Assembly (NCBI RefSeq): GCF_030272615.1
Contig: NC_081406.1
Span: 242,113,718-242,177,717 of the forward strand
Length of the DNA: 64,000 nt
Reading direction: 5' to 3'
DNA from: Cryptomeria japonica
Lineage: Eukaryota > Streptophyta > Pinopsida > Cupressales > Cupressaceae
This document shows, piece after piece, positions 22,845-32,763 of this stretch (the first letter of the stretch is position 1; each line of letters starts with the position of its first letter). The translations under genes and the position numbers were made by a program. The notes below the pieces were generated by a model that worked only from the letters and a program-made list of their open reading frames with translations, searched no databases and had not been told where the DNA came from.

Positions 22845-24968
22845 CGCTCCTGTCCCTCAGTGAAGGACGGAAGCTCATTTTCAAATATCTCATCATTCTT
22901 GCAGAGTCCAGACAAATTTTACGTTTGAAGTGATGGAGAACGACGAGATCTTTCCATTGAATATTAATTGAAGATTTTCATGAGCACAGACATGCCTCCA
23001 GGAGGAAAATCGCTCCTGTCCCTCAGTGAAGGACCGGAGCTACAATTCAAATTTCGTCTTGTCCTTGCAAGATTTCGAGAGCTTAATGATTTGAGGACGT
23101 CCAAGGGAGGATGCTTTGCCAAATGAATATAATTTGATATGCAGAAACGAAGGAAAATGACCTATATTGACTAAATCGCTCCTGTCCCTCTCCAAGGGAC
23201 CAGGGCGAAGTACCTTGTAGCTCTCGTCCCTCTCCCAGGGACCAGAGCGATTTCCTTCATTTTGCAAAATCCAGACAAAGGTCAAGGCAAGTTTACGTTC
23301 AAAAACAAAGGAGAACATGAGATGAACACATTGAATATAAATTGAAGATTTTTGGGACGTCCATACCAGTGTTAAATGCCTAGTTCGCTCCTGTCCCTCG
23401 GGAAGGGACCAGAGCGATTTTTGATATAATTGCTTTTCTTGCAAAGTTACAAATGATGTCAAGGCATGGACGAATAGAGTGAAGAAGGACGAGTCCGTTG
23501 AATATAAACTTGGAACCTGGCAAAGTGAGATGAAGGCCACAGGGGGAGGATCGCTCCTGTCCCTCTCCAAGGGACCAGGGCGATACTATGATGATAATAC
23601 TCCCTACGCAAGTTCAAGGGCATTCCTCCAAAGTTCAAGGTCGAGCCAAGTCAAGACGAAGGGTGGCGAAGACATTTTAGGGCATTTCTATCAAGCGCAA
23701 GGTTGTAAAGGTCATCACATGGAAGGAATGTGCACTCTAAGACCCAGATCGCTCCTGTCCCTCTCCAAGGGACCAGAGCGATATTTCCATTAAGGCATCG
23801 ATTTCAAAGGACAAGCAAATATTAAGTTACCAAGAGGACTTAAAAGGACGTCATTTCACGTAATGAAGATAATTGCAAGTTAGTAAAAACAAGAACAAGC
23901 TCGCAATGATGAACTTCGCTCCTGTCCCTCAGGAAGGGACCAGGGCGATGTTGGATATATTGGCCATTTTATGCAAGATTTACGTAAGATCAAGGGTTCG
24001 CAACGTCTTGGAGGGTCCATGGTATGACAACAAGATGATAAACAAGAGTTTTGAACGTGAAATGATCATCATTTTGAGCATGGAGACTAGATCGCTCCTG
24101 TCCCTCTCCAAGGGACCAGGGCGATTCGCTTTGGATTCCTCGTTTTGTTCCAAGTGCGTGCTAAGTTAAAGATTCACAAGGTTATGCAAGGTCCATGGCA
24201 TCGTTTGAAGATAATTTGCAAGGGTTTGAACGTCTAAACATCGCCAAATAGTGTAAAAGCCCCATATCGCTCCTGTCCTTTGGACAAGGACCAAGGCGAT
24301 ACTATCAAAACACTCACATTCCTTCAAAGATCAAGGCGAAGCGAGGTTAGGAAGTGCGAAGGACGACGTTTGAAGGACATTGCAAAGGAGATCGAAGTTT
24401 AAAAGTCGCCAAGATCAAGGAGAAATAATGGATCGCTCCTGTCCCTCTCCAAGGGACAAGGGCGATGGTCCCTTTAATACGTCCAAACACATAATGAAGA
24501 CAAATGGAATAAGCGCGAAAGGAATGAGCATAGACGTTATTCGCCTTACAATGGAAGTTCGAAGGTCAAAAGATACAAGATGAACGCGAAGACATGGAGA
24601 TCGCTCCTGTCCCTCTCCAAGGGACAAGGGCGATGTTAGGCAAAACACATGATATTCTTTGAAAATCACGATTAAGACAAGGACGCACAAGGTTTTTAAT
24701 GGCATTTGGAAGATGATACAAGGAAAGGATCGTACCAAAATGGAGAATTTCAAGCAAAAAACCTTAGGATCGCTCCTGTCCCTCTCCAAGGGACCAGGGC
24801 GATAATGGTCATAAGATGCACTTGCTCGCACAAGAAAGAAATTCAAATTCGAAGGACCACCAGATGATCGATTTGGGACGTGGAAATGAAGGAGTTGAAC
24901 GTTGAAAACGCAAGAATCATGCCAAAGATGGTGAATCGCTCCTGTCCCTCTCCAAGGGACCAGAGCGA
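22845..24968 (+). repeat. Hairpin array of E1: 13 full and 1 partial motif, about 166-bp period
   Basis: Each motif reads roughly CGCTCCTGTCCCTC, a short loop, then AGGGACCAGAGCGA, an imperfect palindrome that can fold into a stem. Motifs start at 22845, 23011, 23177, (23219 partial), 23386, 23552, 23750, 23917, 24093, 24268, 24434, 24602, 24771 and 24937. Most steps are 166-169 bp; exceptions are 42, 198, 176 and 175. Spacers are diverged copies of one unit (for example recurring gttgaatataaattgaagat), but only the stem motif is strongly conserved. Long minus-strand open frames through the array are a by-product. Confidence 0.92.
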
Positions 24969-25209
24969 TGAGGTACGTCCCTTTATTTTCATATTTTTGG
25001 CGCCAAATTAAACAATTCAAATTTCCTTAAATGCTAAATCGATTTAAAAATTGAAAATCCATTTTTATTTGGCATTTAATATGGCGTTATCTCTTATTAA
25101 TTATTTTTTTTGCCTTTATTAAAAATCGAAATTCTCATTTAAAAAACGCAAGGCATTAATAGTTAATTATTTAATTAATAAAAAAATCGATTTCAAGCGC
25201 TCATTTAAG

Positions 25210-25307
25210 AAGGTCGGCCTTGTCATTTCATTGCAAATCATTTAAAAAATGGTTTTATTTTTATCAAGTCGGCCTAAGGGGTGAAGGATGAACGCGCTAT
25301 ATAAGGG
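25210..25307 (+). promoter_or_regulatory. E1 ORF promoter block: paired CGGCC motifs and TATA box
   Basis: AGGTCGGCCT (25211-25220) and AAGTCGGCCT (25266-25275) lie upstream of CTATATAAGG (25298-25307), which is about 680 bp before the ORF start. E2 and E3 keep the same arrangement, two CGGCC motifs about 55-62 bp apart and a TATA box 24 or so bp after the second, although the surrounding AT-rich sequence differs. This supports a real promoter for the ORF; which factors bind is unknown. Confidence 0.65.
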
Positions 25308-25391
25308 GAGTGGAATTATCATTTTTCTACATCATTATTTTACCTTCCTTCATGCGAATTGAAAGAGGCGAATATAGTGCGAATATTATCC

Positions 25392-25647
25392 AAGGTGGCG
25401 TAGACACTTCAAAGGTGGTGCGAGTTTCATTCAACCAAGGGTGGCGCGCTAAGTTATCTAAAGGTGGTGCGATTTCAAACCAAAGGTGGCGCTAATATAG
25501 AGTGCGAATTACGTTGAAGACCAAGGGTGGTGCGAATTTGAAGACCACACCAAGGCGAGTTTGAAGATCCATTTGAAACCACGTCCAAGGCGAATTTGAA
25601 GACCACACCAAGGCGAGTTTGAAGATCCATTTGAAACCACGTCCAAG
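25392..25647 (+). repeat. E1 leader repeats: six GGTGGCG-type motifs and a 58-bp tandem duplication
   Basis: Downstream of the TATA box, AAGGTGGCGCGA-like motifs recur at 25392, 25412, 25438, 25461, 25483 and 25524. They are followed by a 58-bp unit present twice in tandem (25532-25589 and 25590-25647) that starts gcgaatttgaagacc. These fall in the predicted untranslated leader. A possible leader intron runs from gag|gtatgg (25783) to gtgtag| (25986), directly before the ATG; similar donor and acceptor contexts occur in E2 and E3. Confidence 0.7.
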
Positions 25648-25988
25648 GCGATAATTGAAGATCACATTCTCTCCAGAGGTGGCGAAGTCAATTTTGAGGA
25701 GATCATATTGAAGATTATCTTATACCTCAATTTTGCCTAGGCAAATTTTGTTTTTGCATTCTAGAGTTAGCTCTCTATCGAGGTATGGCGATTTAATTGT
25801 TATTGCTTTATTCATTCATCGTCATATTTCAAATTTTGAAATTTTGAATTTTAAATCTCTTAGCTCAATCGTTGTATTTTAGGAAATGATAACTCTAGAG
25901 ACTTATCATGAGGTTTCCTAAAATTTATCTCTCTTATTTACGTTATTTATTGCAAAATCTATTTCTTATAATGGAATGTTGTGTAGGT

Positions 25989-28900
25989 ATGGCGACCCCA
26001 AAGGCGGGAGCATCCCCCAGTCGCTCGGCTCTCATGAAAGAAGATCAGAAGACCGAAGAAGTGGAGACCAAGATCGTGTCTAAATGGAGCAACATTGGAG
26101 ATACCAACTTGGGGAACTTTAGCACAAAGAAGTTCCGAGAGGTCCCTTACATCGGCAAGCCATCACCTGTCGCCCGGAGAATAATAGAGAGTGGCATCAT
26201 TAAGGCGGCCGGTTTTCCTCCAGCCATTCAGTGCCACGAGTTGATGATCGAGTGTGCCCGTCACTACAATCCACAGTCCAGGACAATTGTGTCCAATGAG
26301 GGAAACACTTTGGCGTACCTTTCAGAGGAAGCCATAAGCGAAACCTTCCATCTTCCAGAGCACAGGGACATGATATACAAGAGCATTGAAGGAGCCAGAT
26401 CAGTGTACGATGATGATCCAGATGCTTGCCTAAGCATAATCAACAAGAACTGGCTACTTAAGAGTCGTCCCCGTCTGAGCAAAGTACCGAACACACCACA
26501 CAGGATTGATTTCCAAGAGGAGTACAGAGATTTGATCACCATGCTCAACAGAGTTACAGGAGCACCTCATGCCTTCTATTTTGAGAAATGGATGTTTTAC
26601 TTCATCCAGGTGATTGTTCAAGGAAAGGGTACAATACATTGGGCTAGGATAATTAGCCATTGCTTGGACGTACAGTTGAGAAGACTCAGGGCTACTAAGT
26701 CCTTCCACATGAGTTCATACGTCATCTATGCCTTAATCAGGAGCGTTGAGTACGCAGGACTACCTCACAGAGGAGTGATTGGAAGAGGACCCGGCGAGGT
26801 CAGAGTTTGTGAATCCTATACCTACTTGCATCATCCACCAGGGAAGAACTACAAGTTAGTCAATGATACTTTCATGATGAACATCACAAGGACGTTGCAA
26901 GGAGGGATTCACAACAGATTATCTCAGGATGCCCAGGAGTTAATCAAGAGGTACGGTGCTTGGTTCATTCAGTTTCCCAAGTTCACTTACATTAGAGTGC
27001 ATGGATGTCCTTTACCTCCATACATGTTGCCGAGGTACCCGACAGATAGAATTGTGTTACTTGAAGTAACAAGGCAGTTGGCAGCATATGTGAAGGCATT
27101 CAGACACAGACATCAGAATGGAGTTCAGGTACCTATTATTTTGGGTAATTCAGTTGAGGTATGTCCTAATGTCTTAGCCATGGATGACGCAGAGAAGGAG
27201 TTAGCCTTGTATCCTTTTTCATCTTTTGCTTGGAGGAATAGTTTTGATCCACATGGACATTTAGAGGAGACGGTCGGTAGAAGATTTAGACATGAGTACC
27301 AAATTGAAGATTTTATGATGAATCTCCTAGATGATCTCGAAGTGAAACGAAAGATACATTCTAGATTGCCTTTGGATTTCATCAGGAAATGTAAGATTTA
27401 CAGAGTAGCCGACCAAGCTCAGGACAACGGCAGGCACATCCAATCTTCATATGATAGAGAAAGCAAGACAATAAGTTTGAATTGGAATGAGCCCGAGGCC
27501 GTGGATTTAGATGATTTGATGGCACCAGTCTTGTCTTGTACTCGCAGATGGGTAGACGTTCAGCATCAGAAGTTGAGAGAACAGGGCATAGCCATGTCTT
27601 TTACTTTGGAAGAAAAGCCAGCCGAAGGTGGAGCCAGTGTTAGTGAAGGCAATCCTAATCCTAGGAATTCAGGTGAAGGTAACCTTCGATGTGCCAGTGA
27701 GGGCAATCTCCATTCGAGAGGTTCGAAGAGAAAGGAAAGATCAGAAAAGAAAGAGCCTTCCAAGAAAAAGCAAGGTGCCAACAAAGATCAAACACCAGGT
27801 ACTTCTTCCAGGCTAGAGGATAGAACAGTTCGAGTGGAAGAGTCCATGGAATCGATGGTACAGAATGACAGACAGGAGGAAGGACAGGCACAGCATGTTT
27901 CATCCGATGGATCTCTCCAAGACTATGATTTAGATAATGATAATGAAGTAACATCTCCTCCCAGACAAGAAGAAATAGTACATAAAGAGATTCAAGTTCA
28001 AGAGACAAGATCAAATATCCCAGATTGGTTGAAGGAAAGATTGACTAAGGTGATCGTAATTGAGGACGAGGACAGTGCAATTGATTTAGAGAGCCTCGTA
28101 GGACGTTCACATATGACAGCAGAGAAGAAGAAGGCTACAAAGATGTCCAAGATGATTCGAGATGAGACTGGATCTAGAAAATTGCAGATAGCTACACCGG
28201 CAACAGACAAATATGAGGGTGAGATCCTAGCAGAGGACTATCATATACAGACTATTGAGTTAGGACCTTCCACAGCAGAGCAGACTTTAGATGATGCCAC
28301 CGACACATTTGAGGCATTGAAGGACAAGCTTAGAGAAGAAGTGGAAAAGAATAGAAAGCTTGAGAGAGAGGTCGGTGCATGGAGGACGTATTTCAGTCAC
28401 ATCAATGAACCTTTGGGACGTCAGGATCCAGTCAGATCACCATTGCAGGCATTGCCCCTTCAATCAATCAATGAAGCAGAAAGATTCAGGAACCTGGTCC
28501 AGCGTACATGTGGTTGGATGGATAGATCTCACACGGTGGCCATTGAGTTTGTTACAAGGATGTCGAAGATCACCCACCAGGCTATCCAAGTTCTTGAGAT
28601 TATTCACAGATTGATGGCAACAGTAGCTGCATTTGCCCATACCAAGGACGTTGTCATCCCTGTCTTGAAAGTTATAAGACACACATCCAGAAGAATTTTA
28701 GCACAAGAGAAGATCTTAGAAGGTGATTCTCACAGTTTGTTTCAGTGGTCAACCTTACTCCATATAAAGAGTGTTCTCTTTGAGGACATCAGTGTTAGAT
28801 GTGGTCAAGTTGAGGAGGTGATCAATCCGATCCAGGACAGAGTATTTGAGGTACTTCGTACCATTCTTGGCAGAAGGATCGAGGTCGAGACAGATGTGGA

Positions 28901-29210
28901 TTTACAAGAATTTGAGGATAGAATCAAGATCATCTTTCGCAAGGACGCAGATGTTACAGATGAGCAGTATGATCAGATGTATGCCACCATGCTCCTGATT
29001 GATAGAACAAAGGAACTTGAACCTACTTGGGACACAGCTCTTCTAGATGCATTTGATCAGGTTATCCACTTAGAAGAGAGTATCAAGAATCTTCCCGAGA
29101 TTCCAAGCACAGAAATCGAAGGAATCGTGACAAAATTCATTGCATATGCTAAGAAAGAGAATTGGAGAGGGAATAAGATTCTAGATGAAAGGTTGTTACA
29201 GATGACATGA
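25989..29210 (+). CDS. Unknown 1,073-aa protein encoded inside the LTR-like element E1, intact
   Basis: I chose ATG 25989 (MATPKAGAS) because it follows a conserved acceptor-like gttgtgtag and all three copies align from there; the frame is open further back to 25908. Residues 1-45 are polar. About 45-510 is a conserved globular part with GRGPGEVRV (about 266) and WFIQFPKFTYIRVHG (about 324), shared with the remote relic at 12919-17620. About 545-605 is low complexity with repeated SEGN motifs and a basic cluster (SKRKERSEKKEPSKKK) that could act as a nuclear localisation signal. About 770-805 is a coiled-coil-like helix (LKDKLREEVEKNRKLEREV), followed by a helical C-terminus. I see no zinc knuckle, protease, RT or integrase motif. 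The helical, aromatic-rich core recalls retroelement-associated plant ORFs such as the 'putative plant transposon protein' domain, but I cannot confirm that. Function unknown. Confidence 0.88.
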   Translation: MATPKAGASPSRSALMKEDQKTEEVETKIVSKWSNIGDTNLGNFSTKKFREVPYIGKPSPVARRIIESGIIKAAGFPPAIQCHELMIECARHYNPQSRTIVSNEGNTLAYLSEEAISETFHLPEHRDMIYKSIEGARSVYDDDPDACLSIINKNWLLKSRPRLSKVPNTPHRIDFQEEYRDLITMLNRVTGAPHAFYFEKWMFYFIQVIVQGKGTIHWARIISHCLDVQLRRLRATKSFHMSSYVIYALIRSVEYAGLPHRGVIGRGPGEVRVCESYTYLHHPPGKNYKLVNDTFMMNITRTLQGGIHNRLSQDAQELIKRYGAWFIQFPKFTYIRVHGCPLPPYMLPRYPTDRIVLLEVTRQLAAYVKAFRHRHQNGVQVPIILGNSVEVCPNVLAMDDAEKELALYPFSSFAWRNSFDPHGHLEETVGRRFRHEYQIEDFMMNLLDDLEVKRKIHSRLPLDFIRKCKIYRVADQAQDNGRHIQSSYDRESKTISLNWNEPEAVDLDDLMAPVLSCTRRWVDVQHQKLREQGIAMSFTLEEKPAEGGASVSEGNPNPRNSGEGNLRCASEGNLHSRGSKRKERSEKKEPSKKKQGANKDQTPGTSSRLEDRTVRVEESMESMVQNDRQEEGQAQHVSSDGSLQDYDLDNDNEVTSPPRQEEIVHKEIQVQETRSNIPDWLKERLTKVIVIEDEDSAIDLESLVGRSHMTAEKKKATKMSKMIRDETGSRKLQIATPATDKYEGEILAEDYHIQTIELGPSTAEQTLDDATDTFEALKDKLREEVEKNRKLEREVGAWRTYFSHINEPLGRQDPVRSPLQALPLQSINEAERFRNLVQRTCGWMDRSHTVAIEFVTRMSKITHQAIQVLEIIHRLMATVAAFAHTKDVVIPVLKVIRHTSRRILAQEKILEGDSHSLFQWSTLLHIKSVLFEDISVRCGQVEEVINPIQDRVFEVLRTILGRRIEVETDVDLQEFEDRIKIIFRKDADVTDEQYDQMYATMLLIDRTKELEPTWDTALLDAFDQVIHLEESIKNLPEIPSTEIEGIVTKFIAYAKKENWRGNKILDERLLQMT

Positions 29211-29312
29211 CATCTTATTTCTCATTGGTTGATACCTCCTAGATTTTTGTGCCAAATTTAATATTTGGCTATGTATTTAATGTTGTTCAGTAAAAAGGAG
29301 GTCATTTGTAAC

Positions 29313-29402
29313 AAACCCTAATTAGGGTTTAGGTGTCATGATCTTGTCCATTGATTTACTTTCAATCTGGACCTTTCATTGTAACTGGGGAAGCTATTTA
29401 TA
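29313..29402 (+). promoter_or_regulatory. E1 3' promoter block: palindromic telobox and TATA box
   Basis: AAACCCTAATTAGGGTTT (29313-29330) is a perfect palindrome made of two opposed telobox motifs (AAACCCTAA). A TATA-like TATTTATA follows at 29395-29402 and AATAAA near 29572. The same order recurs in E2, E3 and E4, about 870 bp before the 3' end, as expected of the U3/R region of an LTR. Confidence 0.65.
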
Positions 29403-30273
29403 CCCCCATTTTCCATTTCATTTGGTAATATAGAAAAATAGTGAATAGTGTGAGAGATAATAGTTGATGTAATAGAGAGATTAGAGTTAGAAGCAATTTT
29501 TATTTTGTAGCAAGATTGAGTCTTGAAGAGAGAAATTCAAGCAATTGTTGTATATGATGACTTGGAAATCAATAAAATATTGAAGTTATGGTGTTTTGTT
29601 GCAAGTTTCTTGAGTTATCTTCATGGTTGTTGGATGTACTTGAATCACGCTCAATCGAAGTAGTTTGTTAATTTGAAAGACTAAGTGTGAGATTTGATAT
29701 TTGGTAGGATTCGCAATCCAAACCACTAGCTTCTTGCTGATTGTAGGAACGCCTTGTGTGGTCGACTGGAAAACATTTTGAGTCCTTAACCTTCAAGCAT
29801 TTTCGTATCTAGGATATGTACCTTCGTAGTAGTGTCCTTGGTCTTTGATGCATTGAATACCATTATTACCTTAGAAGATCGCACTAATTTCAATTGAGTT
29901 GTTATCTTATGGCAAAATTGAAGTTGGTTGAATCTTGCCAAATCTCATTCATGCTAAGTCGTTCATAGGGTTAGGCTAGATTAGACTTCCTTAAACCCTG
30001 TCCTTTTTCCATTTTTTGAAAGTTCCTTTAGTTTAGTAAAATCTTCGAGCTTTTGAATCCGTAAGACGCCTTGAAGGAAACAGCAAATCACATCATACCA
30101 CTAAAAAGCTTGTCCACACGTGGAGACCCCACTAAAAGAACCTTGGAGTCCATCTAACTGATCCTTTTTGCAGATCTTCAGCAGTTAGAGACTATTTTCT
30201 CAAGAGAGGATAAGATGCCTGTCGGTATTTTATTCTGTGTATGATTGTGTACAAAATACACGTCAACAGGTTG

Positions 30274-31518
30274 CCAAGGAGAATATAAATTAGAATTTTA
30301 AATGTCCTGATTTCTACTGTATGGCAGACTAAGGAATGCTCCATTGTATGGCTTTCAGGTAAGTAATATATTCAATTTTATAATCATCCAGTTATTCTCA
30401 CTCATACCATACGGCCTTTTCCAAAATGAATAAAATATTCAATTGTATGACATACTATGGCCTTAAACAAATATAATATTTTATTGCATACCATACAAAC
30501 AATTAATTCAAACCCCATCATAGGTAGGGTAAAATAAATCTAGTAGAAACTTTTGAAAGAAGTTCTCTGCAGACCACTATACAACCAATAAACAAGGAAA
30601 ATACCAAGATATTTTTAAGTGTTGTCTCTTCCTCCACGATATGGCCATATTTTTAAGTAGCATATAAACAATGAAAATGAATTATTAACCGTCATAGGAA
30701 CTCCTTGTCATGTTCTTGCTATTTTGCAATTTCCATTTGTTCTCTTATTCTCCACAGTCTTCAATTTCTGCCATATACACTTAATTGGATTTGCTTTAAA
30801 CTGTATGGGTTTGCATTATTTGTTTCTCAAGTTAAACTGTGACTAGATTGAACTTTGATCAGTATATTAGGAGAAGAAAGTTCAAATGTGACGGCAATGA
30901 TAATAATGGCAAGTATGCATTTTTTCCAAAGTTTTGTATAACATATTAAAGAAAGAAAAGTCTCCAACATCTGACATACACTATTTTTGGAGTATTTAGA
31001 GATTGGGAGAGAGTTTTATCAAATCATTACTAAGCTATTCAATTTTACAGTTGTTGAGTCCATCTTGGTACATTTGCACTAAATCTATTCCAATACTTTG
31101 TATAAAATTCTAGTGGTATACCATCAGTGCTGGGGGTTTTGTTATTTTTCATGTATTTCAAGACTATACCAAAAGCATCTAAACACACTGCCCCACAGAA
31201 ATCTCTTTCTCATAGTCTAGCAGTTTCTCAAGAATCACTGTCTTCATTATCTTTTTGGTGTCACAACCAGCAATACAGTGAGTAGAAAAAAGACCTGTAG
31301 GATATGAGCTTGAAAGATGGCTTTGATTTGAGGATTTTCAAGGGCTAAACTTCTTTTTTGATTTCTACTTTTTCTTTGCAGTACCGAGATGAAAGTTAAG
31401 AGGGTGTGCCTCCATCCTTCATTCAATTCCTTCGAGCACTATTCGTGGATTCTCTAGCCATGTAATATTGGAGCTGCATAAGTTGATTTCTAAATCAGCC
31501 ATTTTATGTTCTATACCA
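30274..31518 (+). other. Unassigned intron sequence
   Basis: AT-rich sequence between E1 and the next solo LTR. Several degenerate motifs of the type ccatacggcc / tgtatggc are seen near 30320-30500, but no coding region, terminal repeat or tandem array that I can support. Confidence 0.5.
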
Positions 31519-31523
31519 GATGT

Positions 31524-32224
31524 TGCAAGATCCCACTTAGAAACTGACCCAAACTTTCAACCCAATGATAGCAAAAGCCCAAAAATATTCAGCTTATTAA
31601 CACTAAAAGTATTCAGCATCTCTCAGCAAATACACGGCAGGATCATTTACACAGAAAGAATGGCAACATTAATATCAGAAGTATGAAAAATAGGGAGAAT
31701 GCAGCAGTAAAATCTGTCAATTCAAATTAAACTCCAACCTCTAGAAATCTTATCTCTGAAAGAGACTTCATAAAATCTTCAAATCTCGATCGTTGAACTC
31801 CAGATGTGATGTCTGAATAACCCCACTAATCACCAGCTAGGGAGGAATCTCTTACCCCCAAAACTGGCCTTCCCAAGATGGTTTGCATCCTCCAAGAGGC
31901 TGAGATGGAACAAGTTCTAATCTCCAGAACCATGAAGGTTTCAATCCAAGAGAAAGAATAAACTCAACATGCCACAAATGAGCTTCTCACTGTTTTTTTA
32001 TAACCTTCTGAATAAGTCTTCGAATTAGCCTCTTCAACTTCCCTTTCTCTTCATATTTCTCTTTATTTTAATTTTAAACTTTTAACTTGGGAAATAATAA
32101 AGTGGCCCTCATTGACATAACAAATGGTCACTTAAAACTTAGGAGTTAATGACCTTATTAAATAATTAAAACATAATTAAATTATTTAATTATATTTCTT
32201 TGCCAAATAAAAGGGGACATTACA
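31524..32224 (-). mobile_element. Probable short solo LTR (TGTAATGTCCCC family), minus strand, TSD gatgt
   Basis: On the minus strand the unit begins TGTAATGTCCCC at 32224. On the plus strand its left edge is TGCAAGATCCCA at 31524, a mutated form of the same near-symmetrical terminus. gatgt flanks both sides (31519-31523 and 32225-32229). At 701 bp it is about half the length of its relatives at 14442 and 20707. A TATA-like ggttataaaaaaac is on the minus strand near 31998. The left boundary is less certain than the right. Confidence 0.5.
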
Positions 32225-32763
32225 GATGTGGGAATAGAAAATAAGGCATGGATATAAAATAAAGCATAAGGAATCAACAGAGAGATTTGCTGACTGGATT
32301 AGGTTATTGTTGTGACCATTTCACACATCGCCCCATTAAAATGGGGACCCCCTCTTTTTGTTCGTTTTTGCTCGCCTTTCGCTTTGCTTTTTTAGGGTTT
32401 TGGTAGTATGTTAGTTGTCTGGATTAGGGTCAAGCCTTAGGGTTTCCGTTACTGCGTTTTCAGGCCAGTATTCAGTCAATCTTGAGAGCTTTTTGAGCTT
32501 CCTCTCGTAGGATGCAATTTTGAATAAAGTGAATTCGACAGAGGTTAAGTGAGTTGGTCTAGTTTCAATTGGAATTTTGAATGAAAGTCTAAATTTGTCT
32601 AAGTGTTGAATGATGAGATTTTTGATTTTTGTCCGATTGAGTAATTTTGACCAAATTTTGAGAATTTTGATATTTGATCCCGGGCATTGGAAATGACTTA
32701 TTTTTGCCTTGTGAAGTGATTAAAATCCCAAAATCTTGATATTTTGGCCTGTAGGAGCAAAAT

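Larger units (their letters stand above)
22401..30268 (+). mobile_element. E1: 7.87-kb ORF-bearing element with solo-LTR topology
   Basis: The unit starts TGTTGTGACC, ends CGTCAACA, and is flanked by a perfect 5-bp duplication ggttg (22396-22400 and 30269-30273). TG...CA ends with a 5-bp duplication are the mark of a retroviral-type integrase, yet the first and last kilobases do not resemble each other, so there is no LTR pair. In order: terminal hairpin (CCCCATC/AATGGGG, near 22426), a hairpin array (22845-24968), paired CGGCC motifs, TATA box, an intact 1,073-codon ORF, a palindromic telobox, a second TATA box, AATAAA near 29572, and the 3' end. The reading I favour is a giant solo LTR whose U3 carries a gene. 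Confidence 0.85.

Noticed and set aside
22845-24968. CRISPR-like array (regular repeats with spacers)
   Set aside because: The repeats are imperfect palindromes inside a eukaryotic transposable element, the spacers are diverged copies of one another, and there are no cas genes.
23040-25020. Minus-strand open frames of 176 and 201 codons through the hairpin array
   Set aside because: They read the same palindromic motif again and again (RPGPLERDRSD-type peptide) and have no family match; the array explains them.
22401-30268. E1 as a DNA transposon with terminal inverted repeats
   Set aside because: Only TGTTG/CAACA is inverted at the ends, which is usual for LTRs. The protein shows no transposase signature, and E4 has the same ends with an LTR-like promoter block.
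20707-32224. One long LTR from TGTAATGTCCCC at 20707 to GGGGACATTACA at 32224, split by E1
   Set aside because: The flanks tccaa and gatgt do not match. Each end has its own closer partner with a matching duplication (21950 and 31524), so these are two separate units.
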